A DNA stretch of 64,000 nt from Lineus longissimus. Taxonomy: Eukaryota > Nemertea > Pilidiophora > Heteronemertea > Lineidae. This document shows, one piece after another, positions 1 through 8,382 of this stretch. Position numbers and translations under genes: made by a program. Under the pieces are notes generated by a model. That model was not told where the DNA came from and ran no database searches. It was given only the letters and a program-made list of their open reading frames with translations. Each line of letters begins with the position of its first letter. The stretch's first letter is position 1. The DNA lies in assembly GCF_910592395.1 (NCBI RefSeq), contig NC_088309.1, positions 16,558,599 to 16,622,598 on the forward strand, written 5' to 3'.

Positions 1-2
1 AC

Positions 3-1649
3 CTACTGTATGGCAGAAATGACATCACAGTAGAGACAGACCATTTGCCTCTTGTCCACATCATTGAGAAACCCTTGGGACAAGTTCCCTTGAGATTACA
101 GAAGATGTTGTTGAAATTGCAACCATACAGTTTCAAACTGATAGGAAAGTCAGGGAAAGATATTCCTGTTGCTGATTGTCTGAGCCGAGCTCCATTGAAA
201 GATTGTCACTACAGAGGCCTAGTTGATGACATGCATGACTACCAAGTCTGTGCTATGGAGATTCCTACTGTACATGCTTTCTCTGATTCCAAACTGAAGT
301 TGTTGAAGACAAATACTGAGAAAGATGCTGAGTTGCAGAAGTTGCGAAACCAGGTTGTCAAAGGTTGGCCTGATGACAGAGCCAAGGTAGAAAATGTTCT
401 GAAGCCATACTGGGACTATAGGGCAGAGATCACTGTGTATGATGGTATCCTTTTCAAAGGAGAGCGAGTCATTGTACCCAAGCAGATGCATAAGGACACG
501 GTAGAGTTGATACATAGTTCGCATCAAGGGATTGTCAAATCAAAACAGCTGGCTAGAGACGTTCTGTTTTGGGTTGGAATGAACAAGCAGATTGAAGAAG
601 CTGTAAGCAAATGTCCATTGTGCCAAGCCAGTAGAAGTCAACAGCAGAAAGAGCCTATGATGAGCACTCCTGTGCCAACTCTACCATGGCAGTCTGTTTC
701 ATCAGACTTGTTTGTACTAGATGATGATTTCTATCTTGTGACTGTAGATCACTATTCTGGGTATTTTGAAGTGGATGAACTGAAACCTGATCATAGTGCA
801 CCTGTTGTCATATCCAAACTGAAAAGAGTCTTTGCCACCCATGGCATCCCCAGGACTTTGTATTCTGATCCTGGCTCGGAGTACACTAGTCGTGATATGA
901 AAGATTTCAGTACCCAGTGGGGGTTTGAAATCAAGGCATTCAGTGCTAAGAATCCACAGGCAAATGGCCTAGCAGAAAAGTCAGTTCAGATTGCTAAAAA
1001 CATGCTGAAGAAGTGTAGGCAAGATGGCACAGATTTTCAGTTGGCTTTGTTGGACTATAGGAACACCCCTAGAGACAATGTCTTGGGTTCCCCTGTACAA
1101 AGGTGTATGGGACGAAGGACACAGACTAGATTGCCTACAAATCCGTCACTGCTGAAGCCTAAATTGTTGTCCCCAAAGCAAGTGACTGGCAGGTTGCAAG
1201 AATGTAAAGCCAGAAACAAGGTACACTATGACAAGCATGTGAAACCACTTCCAAACTTGACTAGAAATAATACTGTGAGGTACAGAACTGGTAAAACCTG
1301 GACACCAGCCAAATTTGTGTCTGAGGCTGATGGTCCAAGGTCATACAAGTTGGTCACACCCTCTGGCAAGACCATAGTTAGAAACAGGAGACACATTCTG
1401 AGAACGAGAGAATCTGGAATCTATGAGCCCATGAGGCGCCATCTGTTGATGAATGAGGAAACTGAGCTTGCTACTCAGCCCAGGCCACCAGAAACTCCTG
1501 CTATTGCAGCTCCAAGGCCTGTTGCTTCTGGTCCTCCAGGTTCAGCTCCAGTCAGGTCAGTTCCTACTCCTGCTTCTAAACCTCCAGAACAGTTGAGAAC
1601 AGGAAGAGTCTCAAGTGCTCCAAACCACCTGAAAGACTATGTCAAGTAA
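3..1649 (+). CDS. Ty3/gypsy Pol C-terminus (RNase H end and integrase), cut by window edge
   Basis: The frame is open from base 3, so the N-terminal part of Pol lies outside the window. Counting from the Met at 45, residues 1-50 are the end of an RNase H/connection region with the typical D-L-SR tail. H157, H160, C190 and C193 form the HHCC zinc finger. D221, D275 and E311 sit in SSDLF, SDPGSEY and AEKSVQ contexts and form the integrase DDE triad. The C-terminal third is rich in Pro and Lys, as in gypsy integrase tails. No frameshift or stop interrupts it. In the known family this protein joins the cDNA to the genome in the nucleus. Assignment to Ty3/gypsy is secure; the clade is not determined. 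Confidence 0.93.
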   Translation, partial: LLYGRNDITVETDHLPLVHIIEKPLGQVPLRLQKMLLKLQPYSFKLIGKSGKDIPVADCLSRAPLKDCHYRGLVDDMHDYQVCAMEIPTVHAFSDSKLKLLKTNTEKDAELQKLRNQVVKGWPDDRAKVENVLKPYWDYRAEITVYDGILFKGERVIVPKQMHKDTVELIHSSHQGIVKSKQLARDVLFWVGMNKQIEEAVSKCPLCQASRSQQQKEPMMSTPVPTLPWQSVSSDLFVLDDDFYLVTVDHYSGYFEVDELKPDHSAPVVISKLKRVFATHGIPRTLYSDPGSEYTSRDMKDFSTQWGFEIKAFSAKNPQANGLAEKSVQIAKNMLKKCRQDGTDFQLALLDYRNTPRDNVLGSPVQRCMGRRTQTRLPTNPSLLKPKLLSPKQVTGRLQECKARNKVHYDKHVKPLPNLTRNNTVRYRTGKTWTPAKFVSEADGPRSYKLVTPSGKTIVRNRRHILRTRESGIYEPMRRHLLMNEETELATQPRPPETPAIAAPRPVASGPPGSAPVRSVPTPASKPPEQLRTGRVSSAPNHLKDYVK

Positions 1650-1998
1650 ATGTGTACTTGTGTAGAGTGTTGTGCTAACTAGACTGGTTCATGTTGGTAT
1701 AAGTTTTGAGTCTTCTACTCAATAGTGGTATTGGAAAACTGAGTAATCTGGAATAGTGTGGAAACTAGAGAAACTTACAAAACGCAAAATCAGTAACTTT
1801 CTAAATTTTTTTATCACATTTGGTGTGTTTTTTTCCCTTCTAAATTTGTTACTTTGTTGTAGTTAAAGTAAAGTGACTTATTCTTGAATCTACTTTCAGA
1901 CCTTTGAATCCTCTAATGGTCTTATCTTTATTCCATCTTCATGTATCATTGTTATTGTATGTCTTCTAACTTTTTCTTCTTTTTCGAAGAAAGGGAGA
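1650..1998 (+). other. 3' untranslated stretch and polypurine tract of the gypsy element
   Basis: No open frame is credible here. The stretch ends in a purine run (gaagaaagggaga, about 1986-1998) directly before a TG dinucleotide, the usual arrangement of the plus-strand primer site of an LTR retrotransposon. Confidence 0.55.
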
Positions 1999-2113
1999 TG
2001 TAGTGTATTGCGTATTGATACATCATTATAATAAAGTAGTTCCAGAGTCAGTCACAACTCGTGTCTTCTGTTGGCCATTATTTATCGTCGTCCTAACTTC
2101 AGAGGTCGTTACA
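1999..2113 (+). repeat. Candidate 3' LTR of the gypsy element (about 115 bp)
   Basis: The segment starts TGTAGTG right after the purine tract and ends GTTACA, giving TG...CA borders. An aataaa signal lies at about 2030. It is short for an LTR, and the 5' partner is outside the window, so the end at 2113 is a best guess and no target duplication can be tested. Confidence 0.5.
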
Positions 2114-2266
2114 GCCGGGCCAGCGGATTCAAGAAATTTTTCAAGCCCGACGCCAGGCATTACAGCTCAATTCAAAATTTTCTCTTGTAATGTACCTGCA
2201 GTAATGTCCGCCTCGAAACAGCGTTTACAGTATAAGGTCATTGGAATCAATAAATGTCCAGAGGAT

Positions 2267-3490
2267 TTACATCTGAGCATAATAGTGATCAACTGAACCA
2301 AGCAGACTAACGAGTAAGTCGTCAGCTTCATCGATTGTTGATGGATATTCTACTATATCTCTGTCTAACATCAGCAATTCAAACATTTCTGAATGGTCTT
2401 CCTGACACATTGGTGGTGTAACGGTAAGTATTTCAGAAACTGCAGCTACATCAGTCTCGTCAACCGGATTTAGATAATCAGTGCCGCCATAGACTTCAGG
2501 CATGTAGTAAATGACGTCTGGCTTGCCGTGAGGAACGTGCTCGTTACGAGATTTCCTAATGTAATGTGTATTCCAAAGTTTCATGATATCCTGTAGTTCT
2601 GCGCAAAGGAGTGGCATGTAGCAAAAGCGACAGCATTCGACATGAAGTTCATTTGAAAGGTCGATGATACCAGCTTCAGCCATTTCCTGGAAATGCGAAA
2701 TCCAAAAATACATCCCCTGTTGTCCGAATTTGCTCCACCATCCCTCTATACGCTGATTCGCAGTGGACCTTCCATACATAAATGTTGTGTTCAGTAGGGT
2801 GCGGTCATCATGGTGTGCACTGCGAAGAAAATTCTGCATAGCTTCCACGTTGACATTTTCCTTCCCGCGGTCGGCTCTCACAATTTTGGGGACAGCTTTC
2901 AATTCCCCAACTCTGCCGGCAAAGTACCTGCATATAACAAACGGGTCATTGTTTGTAGAAGCTACTTCAAGCCAAAGTATTCGCCTTGAGTAGCCGTCGA
3001 TGCATCCATGGACAGGGAACCTGTAAGGCTTCAATTTGTCCCATCCATCTATATGCCATAGATAATTTGATCCAGGGACACGGTATGATCGCCTGCGCAA
3101 TCGGCGTTGTCTACGCAATTGTACACCGTCCGGGTCAAGGTACTGAAGAATCAAACGCACGCTCTCCCGGTCTGTGACAATCTGGTGGATTTTGCGCAGC
3201 TTCTCATGCATGGATCTGTACCCTAAATCTCTACCAGCACCTCCCAGCTCTTCCTCCACTAACGCAATAATAATAGTGTGGATGTCGTCCTTTGACTTGC
3301 GTCGCTGAAGACCTAGCCTCTTCAGAATTCGTCTGAGCTGTCTTGGACTCAAGGAAACATCATGGTAAAGAGTCAGAAATCCAAGAATATCCGAATAACT
3401 GAAGCCAAGGTGGAAGTACATCTTAATAACATCATCCCTGTCTTCTCCAACACCAGCTTCATGAAGTGGAAGGTAGCTATTAGAAGTCAT
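2267..3490 (-). CDS. DDE integrase-core transposase, IS3EU-like, intact 407 aa
   Basis: One uninterrupted ORF. The N-terminus (about residues 20-110) has helix-turn-helix-like segments and a YRSMHEKLR stretch resembling the HTH_21 region of bacterial IS3 transposases. An integrase core follows from about residue 140, with D148 (WHIDGW), D207 (RADRGKEN) and E249 (RIEGWW), spacing D-58-D-41-E. Such stand-alone integrase-core proteins occur in many fish and invertebrates; I believe they belong to the IS3EU transposon group, but the name is from memory. The intact frame and complete triad suggest recent activity or selection. An alternative is a domesticated integrase gene. The next plus-strand gene is 600 bp away and unrelated. 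Confidence 0.75.
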   Translation of the reverse strand: MTSNSYLPLHEAGVGEDRDDVIKMYFHLGFSYSDILGFLTLYHDVSLSPRQLRRILKRLGLQRRKSKDDIHTIIIALVEEELGGAGRDLGYRSMHEKLRKIHQIVTDRESVRLILQYLDPDGVQLRRQRRLRRRSYRVPGSNYLWHIDGWDKLKPYRFPVHGCIDGYSRRILWLEVASTNNDPFVICRYFAGRVGELKAVPKIVRADRGKENVNVEAMQNFLRSAHHDDRTLLNTTFMYGRSTANQRIEGWWSKFGQQGMYFWISHFQEMAEAGIIDLSNELHVECCRFCYMPLLCAELQDIMKLWNTHYIRKSRNEHVPHGKPDVIYYMPEVYGGTDYLNPVDETDVAAVSEILTVTPPMCQEDHSEMFELLMLDRDIVEYPSTIDEADDLLVSLLGSVDHYYAQM

Positions 3491-3611
3491 ATCAGTATGG
3501 ATCAGTATCTGTATAATGGCTAATATTTACGAATGGAGGCTGCCATTTGCAATGTCCAGAACGAGGCAAGCCTGATTGACCAATCACAATCGTGGTTGCA
3601 AACATTTCTCA

Positions 3612-3840
3612 GCGCGGTGGATATTAATTTCCACCACGGTGGATACGCGGTGAATATTAATTTCCACCGCGGTGGATATTATTTCCACCGCGGTGGATAT
3701 TAATTTCCACCGCGGTGGATATTATTTTCCACCGCGGTGGATATTATTTTCTTTGGCGGTGGTGGGAATTATTATTTTTTACCCGGCGGTGGAAATTATT
3801 TTTTCGGCGGTGAGAAATAAATCCGACGGCGGTTGAAAAA
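3612..3840. repeat. Palindromic minisatellite, unit about 24-26 bp
   Basis: Repeats of ATTTCCACCGCGGTGGATAT, each a near-perfect palindrome centred on CCGCGG. About five clear units lie between 3612 and 3745, then decay into GGCGGTGG-containing variants to 3840. It begins about 120 bp upstream of the minus-strand transposase start, so it sits where a promoter or subterminal binding region would be. Confidence 0.8.
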
Positions 3841-3971
3841 ACGCATTGTAAAAAGAAAAATTTTCTATTATATTGAAAATAAACGCATGTCCTCTATGGG
3901 CCACCGTACACAGAGGAACACTTACTTGAGGAAAAGGGAGGTCTTTGAAATGGAAAATAGGTGAAGTCGAC

Positions 3972-4060
3972 CTCACACTCAGTGAGTAGCACCTTCTCCT
4001 CAATGAGTATGAGGTGGTCCTTAGTGAGGATGAGGAGTTCCTCAGTAAGTGTGAGTCGAG
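3972..4060. repeat. Short degenerate tandem repeat (about 25 bp unit)
   Basis: Four imperfect units of the form ctcAgTGAGTatGAGG occur back to back just before the second gypsy integrase. No function is visible. Confidence 0.5.
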
Positions 4061-4090
4061 GAATGTCTTAGAATACGGGCCAACGTTCCC

Positions 4091-5409
4091 TTGTCTGAGA
4101 TTTCCAATTTGCAGCTCTCTGACCCGGATATATCACCCATAGTCCAGCTGAAGTTAAGTGGGTCTGACTACCCGAATTACCGAACCATATCCAAGGAAAG
4201 CCTCGGTGTTAAAGTCCTGAGACAACATTGGAGATCTTTGTTTTTGGAAAACGGTATATTGTATCGGAAGTTGATTGTACCAGACAAACCCACCAGGAAT
4301 CAACTAGTTGTTCCACGAACATTACGACACAGTCTTATCGAAAAGTTGCATTCTGATCCATGTTCAGGTCATCTTGGGATCCAAAAGACAGCACAGCGTC
4401 TGAAAGCAGACTTCTATTGGGTAAACTGGAGGACTGATGTAACAAGATTTGTCTCTTACTGTGAAACTTGCAACACCATTAAGTATCCCCATAAAAAGAA
4501 AAGAGTACCTCTCACTCAACAACTATTTGGTGAAGCCTTCAAGCGTGTCTCAATTGACATAATCGGACCATTACGTCAAACCCCCCGTGGTTCCAGATAT
4601 GTATTAACGATGGAGGACAACTTCACTGAATGGGTTGAAGCTGCACCGCTGAAGACAGTTGAAACAGAAGAGGTCTGCAATGCTATCATTAGAGAACTTG
4701 TTTCACGGTTTGGCTGTATGTATATTCTTCATTCTGACAGAGGACCCCAGTTTATTTCCAACTTGTACGCCTCATTGCTTCAAAAACTTGGAATCGACAA
4801 GTCATTAACAACACCATACAACCCTAAATACAATGGATTGGTAGAAAACTTTAACAAGATCTTGAAGTCTATGATCAAAACCTACACCTATGATCACAAG
4901 GAATCAGTTGGCGATTGGAATGTCATGCTTCCCATCTTCTTGATGGCTTATCGATCTTCAGTGCATAACAGCACAGGCGAGACCCCACATTATATGTTGA
5001 CATCAAGGGAAATGAAGCTACCCATGAATCTCTTATACACCAAGCCTGCTGAGACACAGACTTCAGTACCATCTTATATCAGGCAACTTGAGGATAGATT
5101 CCAGAAAGCCTACAGTATAGCGCGTAACAACTTGCAGTTATCACAAAGAATCCAGAAGAAGCAGTATGAGACTTCAATTCCCAAATATCAGTCCCTCATA
5201 GCTGGTGATTATGTTTGGTATTATAATCCAAGGAAATCTTTTAAAGGCGACAAACATGTGCCATGGCGAGGACCATACCTAGTAAAGCATGTAGGTGAAG
5301 ATTTCACTGTTACTCTGCAACTTGATTTGGCTGGAACAACCTACCAACTCATTGTGACAAGCTGAGGATTGCTCGTGGGGTAAACAGGGACAATTGGTCA
5401 CTCAAGTAG
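4091..5409 (+). pseudogene. Ty3/gypsy integrase fragment with a 3' frameshift
   Basis: The frame opens at a TTG and is open upstream too, so 4091 is not a true start; RT and RNase H are missing. From there H87, H94, C124 and C127 form the zinc finger, and D156 (SIDIIGP), D216 (HSDRGPQF) and E252 (LVENFN) complete the DDE triad. The C-terminus has the WRGPYLVK motif of a GPY/F domain. The frame stops at 5363-5365, but the expected HCDKLRIARG-like tail is present one frame over and ends at 5407-5409. This indicates a one-base indel near 5346. It is a 5'-truncated, slightly damaged copy, distinct in sequence from the gypsy at the window start. Confidence 0.88.
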
Positions 5410-6928
5410 TTGAGTTGCGCTCCATATTATGCTATGTCCAACTGCCTGGATGTTTAGTTGCATATGCCTAATGGTGGGACAAGGAGGGTAAATGTTGACT
5501 GTCATGCATTTCACTGACGTGCGGCTGTCTGATTGTGTGCTTGTGTGAATCTGGTTCTTCTGAGTCAGGGAGGGCTAACATTGCCATTTGGGGTCAAGCC
5601 AGGCTTCTGATAATGCACAACCAGCCATATTCTCCATTTTTGTGTGTTCGAGTGTTTGGTTGTGAGCTTCTTTTTTCTGTTTATTATTACCAGTCAGTTT
5701 CCACGTAGTGACATTTGTTTGGCAGATTATATGGTATCACTGCAGGCACTAAAAATTTAAGTCTGGTTTTAAGATGTATTTGTACATGTTATGAGTCGAG
5801 TGTTTGGCTTATTTTAAAACCTGCAGGTTCATTTAGATTTGGTGTAAACATGTACTTGTATCTTGCCACTTAACCTTGATACCACAACTTAACCACGATA
5901 CCACAACTTAACCACCTGAATATATCCACCTATTAAAGGTTACATTGAAATTTTGAGTGTATTTTCCCTCTTCTACTAGGCCTATTGCTCTGTGTTAAAT
6001 GGTTTCCACCCCAGCTTGTGTGCTGCAAACTGTTTTAGTCATGCTGCTATTCGTGAATGTGTTGGTTCTGTGAATTTTCGATGTGTGCTACGGACTATCG
6101 AGTATTAAGTGATAATGCTTTCAAGGACTTCTCTGTACCTGGTTGTGACTGGATTGTTTTGCTGGCCACTTCCAACGTGCATTGATAAGCATTTGCGGAC
6201 TCTACTCATATATGGACAATATATATGATGACATTATATTTATTCATTTCGTGAGGATTCGGAGTGATTCTTTCATAGCCAGAGGACAACCTCATTTTGA
6301 TAACCATTTTATTCATGTACTAGGCATCTATTACATGCAGCATTTATTTTTGGATGTTCTTTATCATATTTAGATTACTGGAGGAAACCAAAGAAATTTT
6401 TATAATTTTGTCATACCTTCGGGTATGTGTCTTTTATACAAAATCCAGTGTTTAATCCACAGAAGTGTTTGTTAGTAATCAGTGTTTTGTTTCCATGACG
6501 TGTTCATATCATAATCTGATAATGCTGAACTTGTTTGTTTATATTAATGCTATTTCACCTGTCTGTATTTTTCTGCATAATTACCTTGCCTGGTAATACA
6601 TTTCTTGGGTCAGTTTGTGCCCCGGATTTATTTAGCGGGACGATTTAGCTTCTTGGTTTTAGGTTTAGGCCTAAAGTTGAAGGTTTAAAACCATTTATGA
6701 ACGTTTTCAACGTCGACACTTGGAAATATATGTTACCGGGTACCGGTATTTAGTCTAACGTCTATTGCATCCAAAGCGATATCATAGGCCTTGCTGTTGC
6801 CATATGTATATGTTCGTTCAAACCTTTAGTGTCCATGGTACACTATGTAGTTCAAAATAATTTTGAATATTTCTGTTTTGTAATTTTAGCATATCGCCGG
6901 AGCTAGTCATACGCTCATCCGAGGGGGA
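5410..6928. other. Noncoding 1.5 kb after the second gypsy
   Basis: No supported gene. It contains a short tandem repeat (acttaaccacgataccaca, about 5869-5920). A purine-rich run then TGTTGACTG at about 5480-5500 is an alternative LTR start that I could not pair with an end. It is probably the 3' noncoding part of the gypsy element plus flank. Confidence 0.4.
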
Positions 6929-7106
6929 TGATGTATTGTATTTAGCATCTACCGCAACTGTATGGGTTTTTGTGCCCAGTTTCATGAGAAGTAATAAGAT
7001 AGAAGTACCACGAGTTTCGTCTTCGGTTTTATTCTGTGGAATCCGCCCTAAAAACCACCCCGCATATCAGGGATACGAGGCCCGGGGTATAATCCCCGCC
7101 CTGACA
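6929..7106 (+). repeat. Candidate gypsy LTR (about 178 bp)
   Basis: A purine tract (cgaggggga) is followed by TGATGTATTG, and the segment ends ATAATCCCCGCCCTGACA. The TG...CA borders and flanking polypurine run fit the 3' LTR of the upstream integrase fragment or a solo LTR. No second copy is present in the window, so the ends are unproven. Confidence 0.4.
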
Positions 7107-7275
7107 ATGCATATATTGCTTGGCATTGTTTTTTTTTGTGCAATTACGGTACTTGTCTTTTCCTAAATTAATCTGTGATTAACGGCATTAGGATTTGAAT
7201 TGAGGAGAGTTTTTTTTTGTGATGAGGTAGGAGATATACAGTATTTTGATCGTGCTTAGGCAAAATCCCTACCTT

Positions 7276-7378
7276 GTTATATTGTACAGTTCTCTGCTAA
7301 CACGTATAGATCCCTGATCAGATTATTATATTTTACAGTTCTCTGCTGACACGTATAGATACATGATCAGATTATTAT
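7276..7378. repeat. Tandem duplication, 49-bp unit, two copies
   Basis: The unit TTATAT-TACAGTTCTCTGCT...GATCAGAT occurs twice with only a few mismatches. The surrounding 7107-7700 has no gene. Confidence 0.75.
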
Positions 7379-7708
7379 ATAGATACCGAGTGTATCACAC
7401 CTGATTCTTGCATAGATTTAGATAATACTATACTTGGTTCTTATATAATCTATACCGATACGATCTATACCAGGCATCCCACAAGGCCTGAAAACATAAA
7501 TTCAATACCGGTGTGGCGGGGATAGTAGTCCTAGGGCTGATAGTCCGTGTAACAATAGCCCGCATTGCTAAATATTTTGGTTAGGGTTAGCGGTACAATA
7601 GATCATGCTGCTTAATTGGTCAAATACAATGCTACCGGACCATGACTCCAGGGGGACTATATCCGCTGTCACACCGGGACTTGACCATTACCTTGATTCT
7701 TCTGATAC

Positions 7709-8137
7709 TTGAGATCTGTCCAAATCAGAATGTCGGATCAAAGGAAGTCTCCTATTTCCGCTAAGCCGGAGGACTTTCAGCCCCACATGACTACGTCAGA
7801 GATGCAGGAACCTATCACATTGGTTCGTCAGCCACATCCACTTAGTGTTCCAGAGGCTACAGTCCTTGACCTCCTACAGCTAAAAGGGATTGGTGAAACC
7901 CGTGCCGGTGTAAAAGTAAAATGTGTCCCTGGGGAAAATGTCCTATGGGACATTTCTTCCTGTCTTATATATATAGACGATCCGGACATTTTAAACGGCC
8001 GGACACTTTTTTCTTTTACACCTATGACAGTTAAAACTGTCCGCAGTGAAATTGTCCGGCTACGGTTCGCAGTTACGTGGTCTAAAAATAAAGGCCTAAA
8101 GATTCTGTGGTCCGTCGCCGTCGGCTCGGTAGTGTAG
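7709..8137 (+). other. Open frame of unclear status, 142 aa
   Basis: An ATG in fair context starts a frame whose first ~60 residues look protein-like (Pro-, Glu- and Gln-rich, then VLDLLQLKGIGETRAG). The rest runs through the TGTCC motif cluster and is probably not coding. It could be a 5' exon of the Ginger gene that follows or a remnant of another element. No domain recognised. Confidence 0.2.
7918..8065. repeat. Cluster 1 of TGTCC/GGACA motifs
   Basis: Seven TGTCC or GGACA words lie within about 150 bp, on both strands and partly arranged as inverted pairs (for example atgtcctatgggacatt). A sister cluster lies at 8631-8812, on the other side of the first Ginger exon. Confidence 0.55.
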
Positions 8138-8193
8138 TGGTGAACATTCAGTGCTTGTAAACTGAAACTATGGAGTTCGAATCTCGGTGAGGG
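8123..8193 (+). repeat. tRNA-like promoter module, likely the head of a SINE
   Basis: TAGTGTAGTGG matches an RNA polymerase III A box, and GAGTTCGAATCTC (8173-8185) matches a B box at normal spacing. A TTCAGT/ACTGAA stem surrounds an 8-nt loop. The acceptor arms do not pair and the anticodon loop is one base too long, so this is not a functional tRNA gene but a tRNA-derived sequence. Confidence 0.55.
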
Positions 8194-8382
8194 TATGCTC
8201 TTTTTTGTATTTTAAGTAGCTTGTCTTTTTCTTTCCTGTTATGTAATATGCCTGGATTATTTTATCTGGATAACGTGGAGAATTATTATGGAATTCTTTG
8301 AGAGGACCAGACCTATGTCTATATTACCACTGTTCGGCCTACACGCCAGGGTTAGTTGAATGATGTCACTCAAGCAGTCAGC

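Noticed and set aside
2003-2296. 97-aa plus-strand ORF
   Set aside because: It lies mostly in the candidate LTR and overlaps the end of the minus-strand transposase; composition is not protein-like.
6182-7166. Short plus-strand ORFs after the second gypsy
   Set aside because: Hydrophobic AT-rich translations without motifs or neighbours that support them.
8123-8193. Functional tRNA gene
   Set aside because: A and B boxes are present, but the acceptor arms do not pair and the anticodon loop has eight bases.
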